From Pelecanus crispus (lineage: Eukaryota; Chordata; Aves; Pelecaniformes; Pelecanidae): DNA of 64,000 nt. A program made the position numbers and the translations under genes. Shown piece after piece: positions 63,896 to 64,000 of the stretch (within the stretch, counting starts at the first letter, position 1; each line of letters opens with the position of its first letter). Below the pieces are notes generated by a model that ran no database searches, was not told the DNA's origin, and saw nothing but the letters and a program-made list of their open reading frames with translations. The DNA is taken from NCBI RefSeq assembly GCF_030463565.1, contig NC_134652.1, forward strand, positions 20,375,397 to 20,439,396, read 5' to 3'.

Positions 63896-64000
63896 CTAGG
63901 AGAGAAGAACAGCAAGTTATACAAAAAAAACTGTCAAGGACTCTAGGTGTGTTTTACTACTAGCACAGAGTTACATCAGTATGGTTACTCTGTTGCTAAA

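Noticed and set aside
1-64000. CRISPR arrays, tRNA or rRNA genes, bacterial-type operons
   Set aside because: None seen. The window is vertebrate intergenic and intronic DNA; short direct repeats present are not regularly spaced arrays.

Overview
This is vertebrate, almost certainly avian, nuclear DNA. It holds several CR1 LINE fragments carrying the (ATTCTATG)n-type 3' tail, four solo long terminal repeats of one endogenous-retrovirus family with 5-bp target duplications, an older CR1/L3-like tail, and spliced exons with vertebrate consensus sites. It is AT-rich and gene-poor, with no bacterial-style operons. The species cannot be named. The LTR family (ends TGTCATGG...GACA) is one I associate with Neoaves, but that is recall, not a search.

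Layout. From 1 to about 45.4 kb I found no recognisable protein-coding exon. The region holds CR1 fragments (main ones at 7.5-8.4, 17.2-17.8 and 44.6-45.4 kb; older ones near 10.1, 26.2 and 27.2-28.0 kb), solo LTRs at 15.5, 30.6 and 38.6 kb, simple repeats and a few hairpins. At 45.5-46.15 kb on the minus strand is a peptidase E / alpha-aspartyl dipeptidase (family S51) sequence. Its Ser-Asp-His triad is intact, but an in-frame TAG is followed in the same frame by about 50 further codons of homologous C-terminus. A small CpG-rich patch abuts its 5' end. From 46.3 to 58 kb there is more intergenic DNA, with a fourth solo LTR (48.1-48.7 kb, plus orientation), an old CR1 fragment, a GC/CpG-rich patch at 53.05-53.33 kb and a pair of interferon-response-like motifs at 55.27-55.33 kb.

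The right end (58.0-63.9 kb, minus strand) carries eight coding exons of FAS (TNFRSF6, CD95): exons 2-9 by comparison with the human gene. All intron phases agree. They encode the cysteine-rich ectodomain, one transmembrane helix, a short juxtamembrane region and the death domain. Exon 1 (signal peptide) and the promoter lie beyond base 64000. The last exon encodes an unusual C-terminal tail built from two diverged 18-residue repeats.

In human and, as I recall, other amniotes, FAS is followed by a long gene-poor interval before CH25H/LIPA/IFIT. The 58 kb left of FAS here is probably that interval (inference from gene order, not seen). The most interesting items are the interrupted peptidase E gene, the FAS tail duplication, and a 34-bp-stem hairpin at 41.6 kb.
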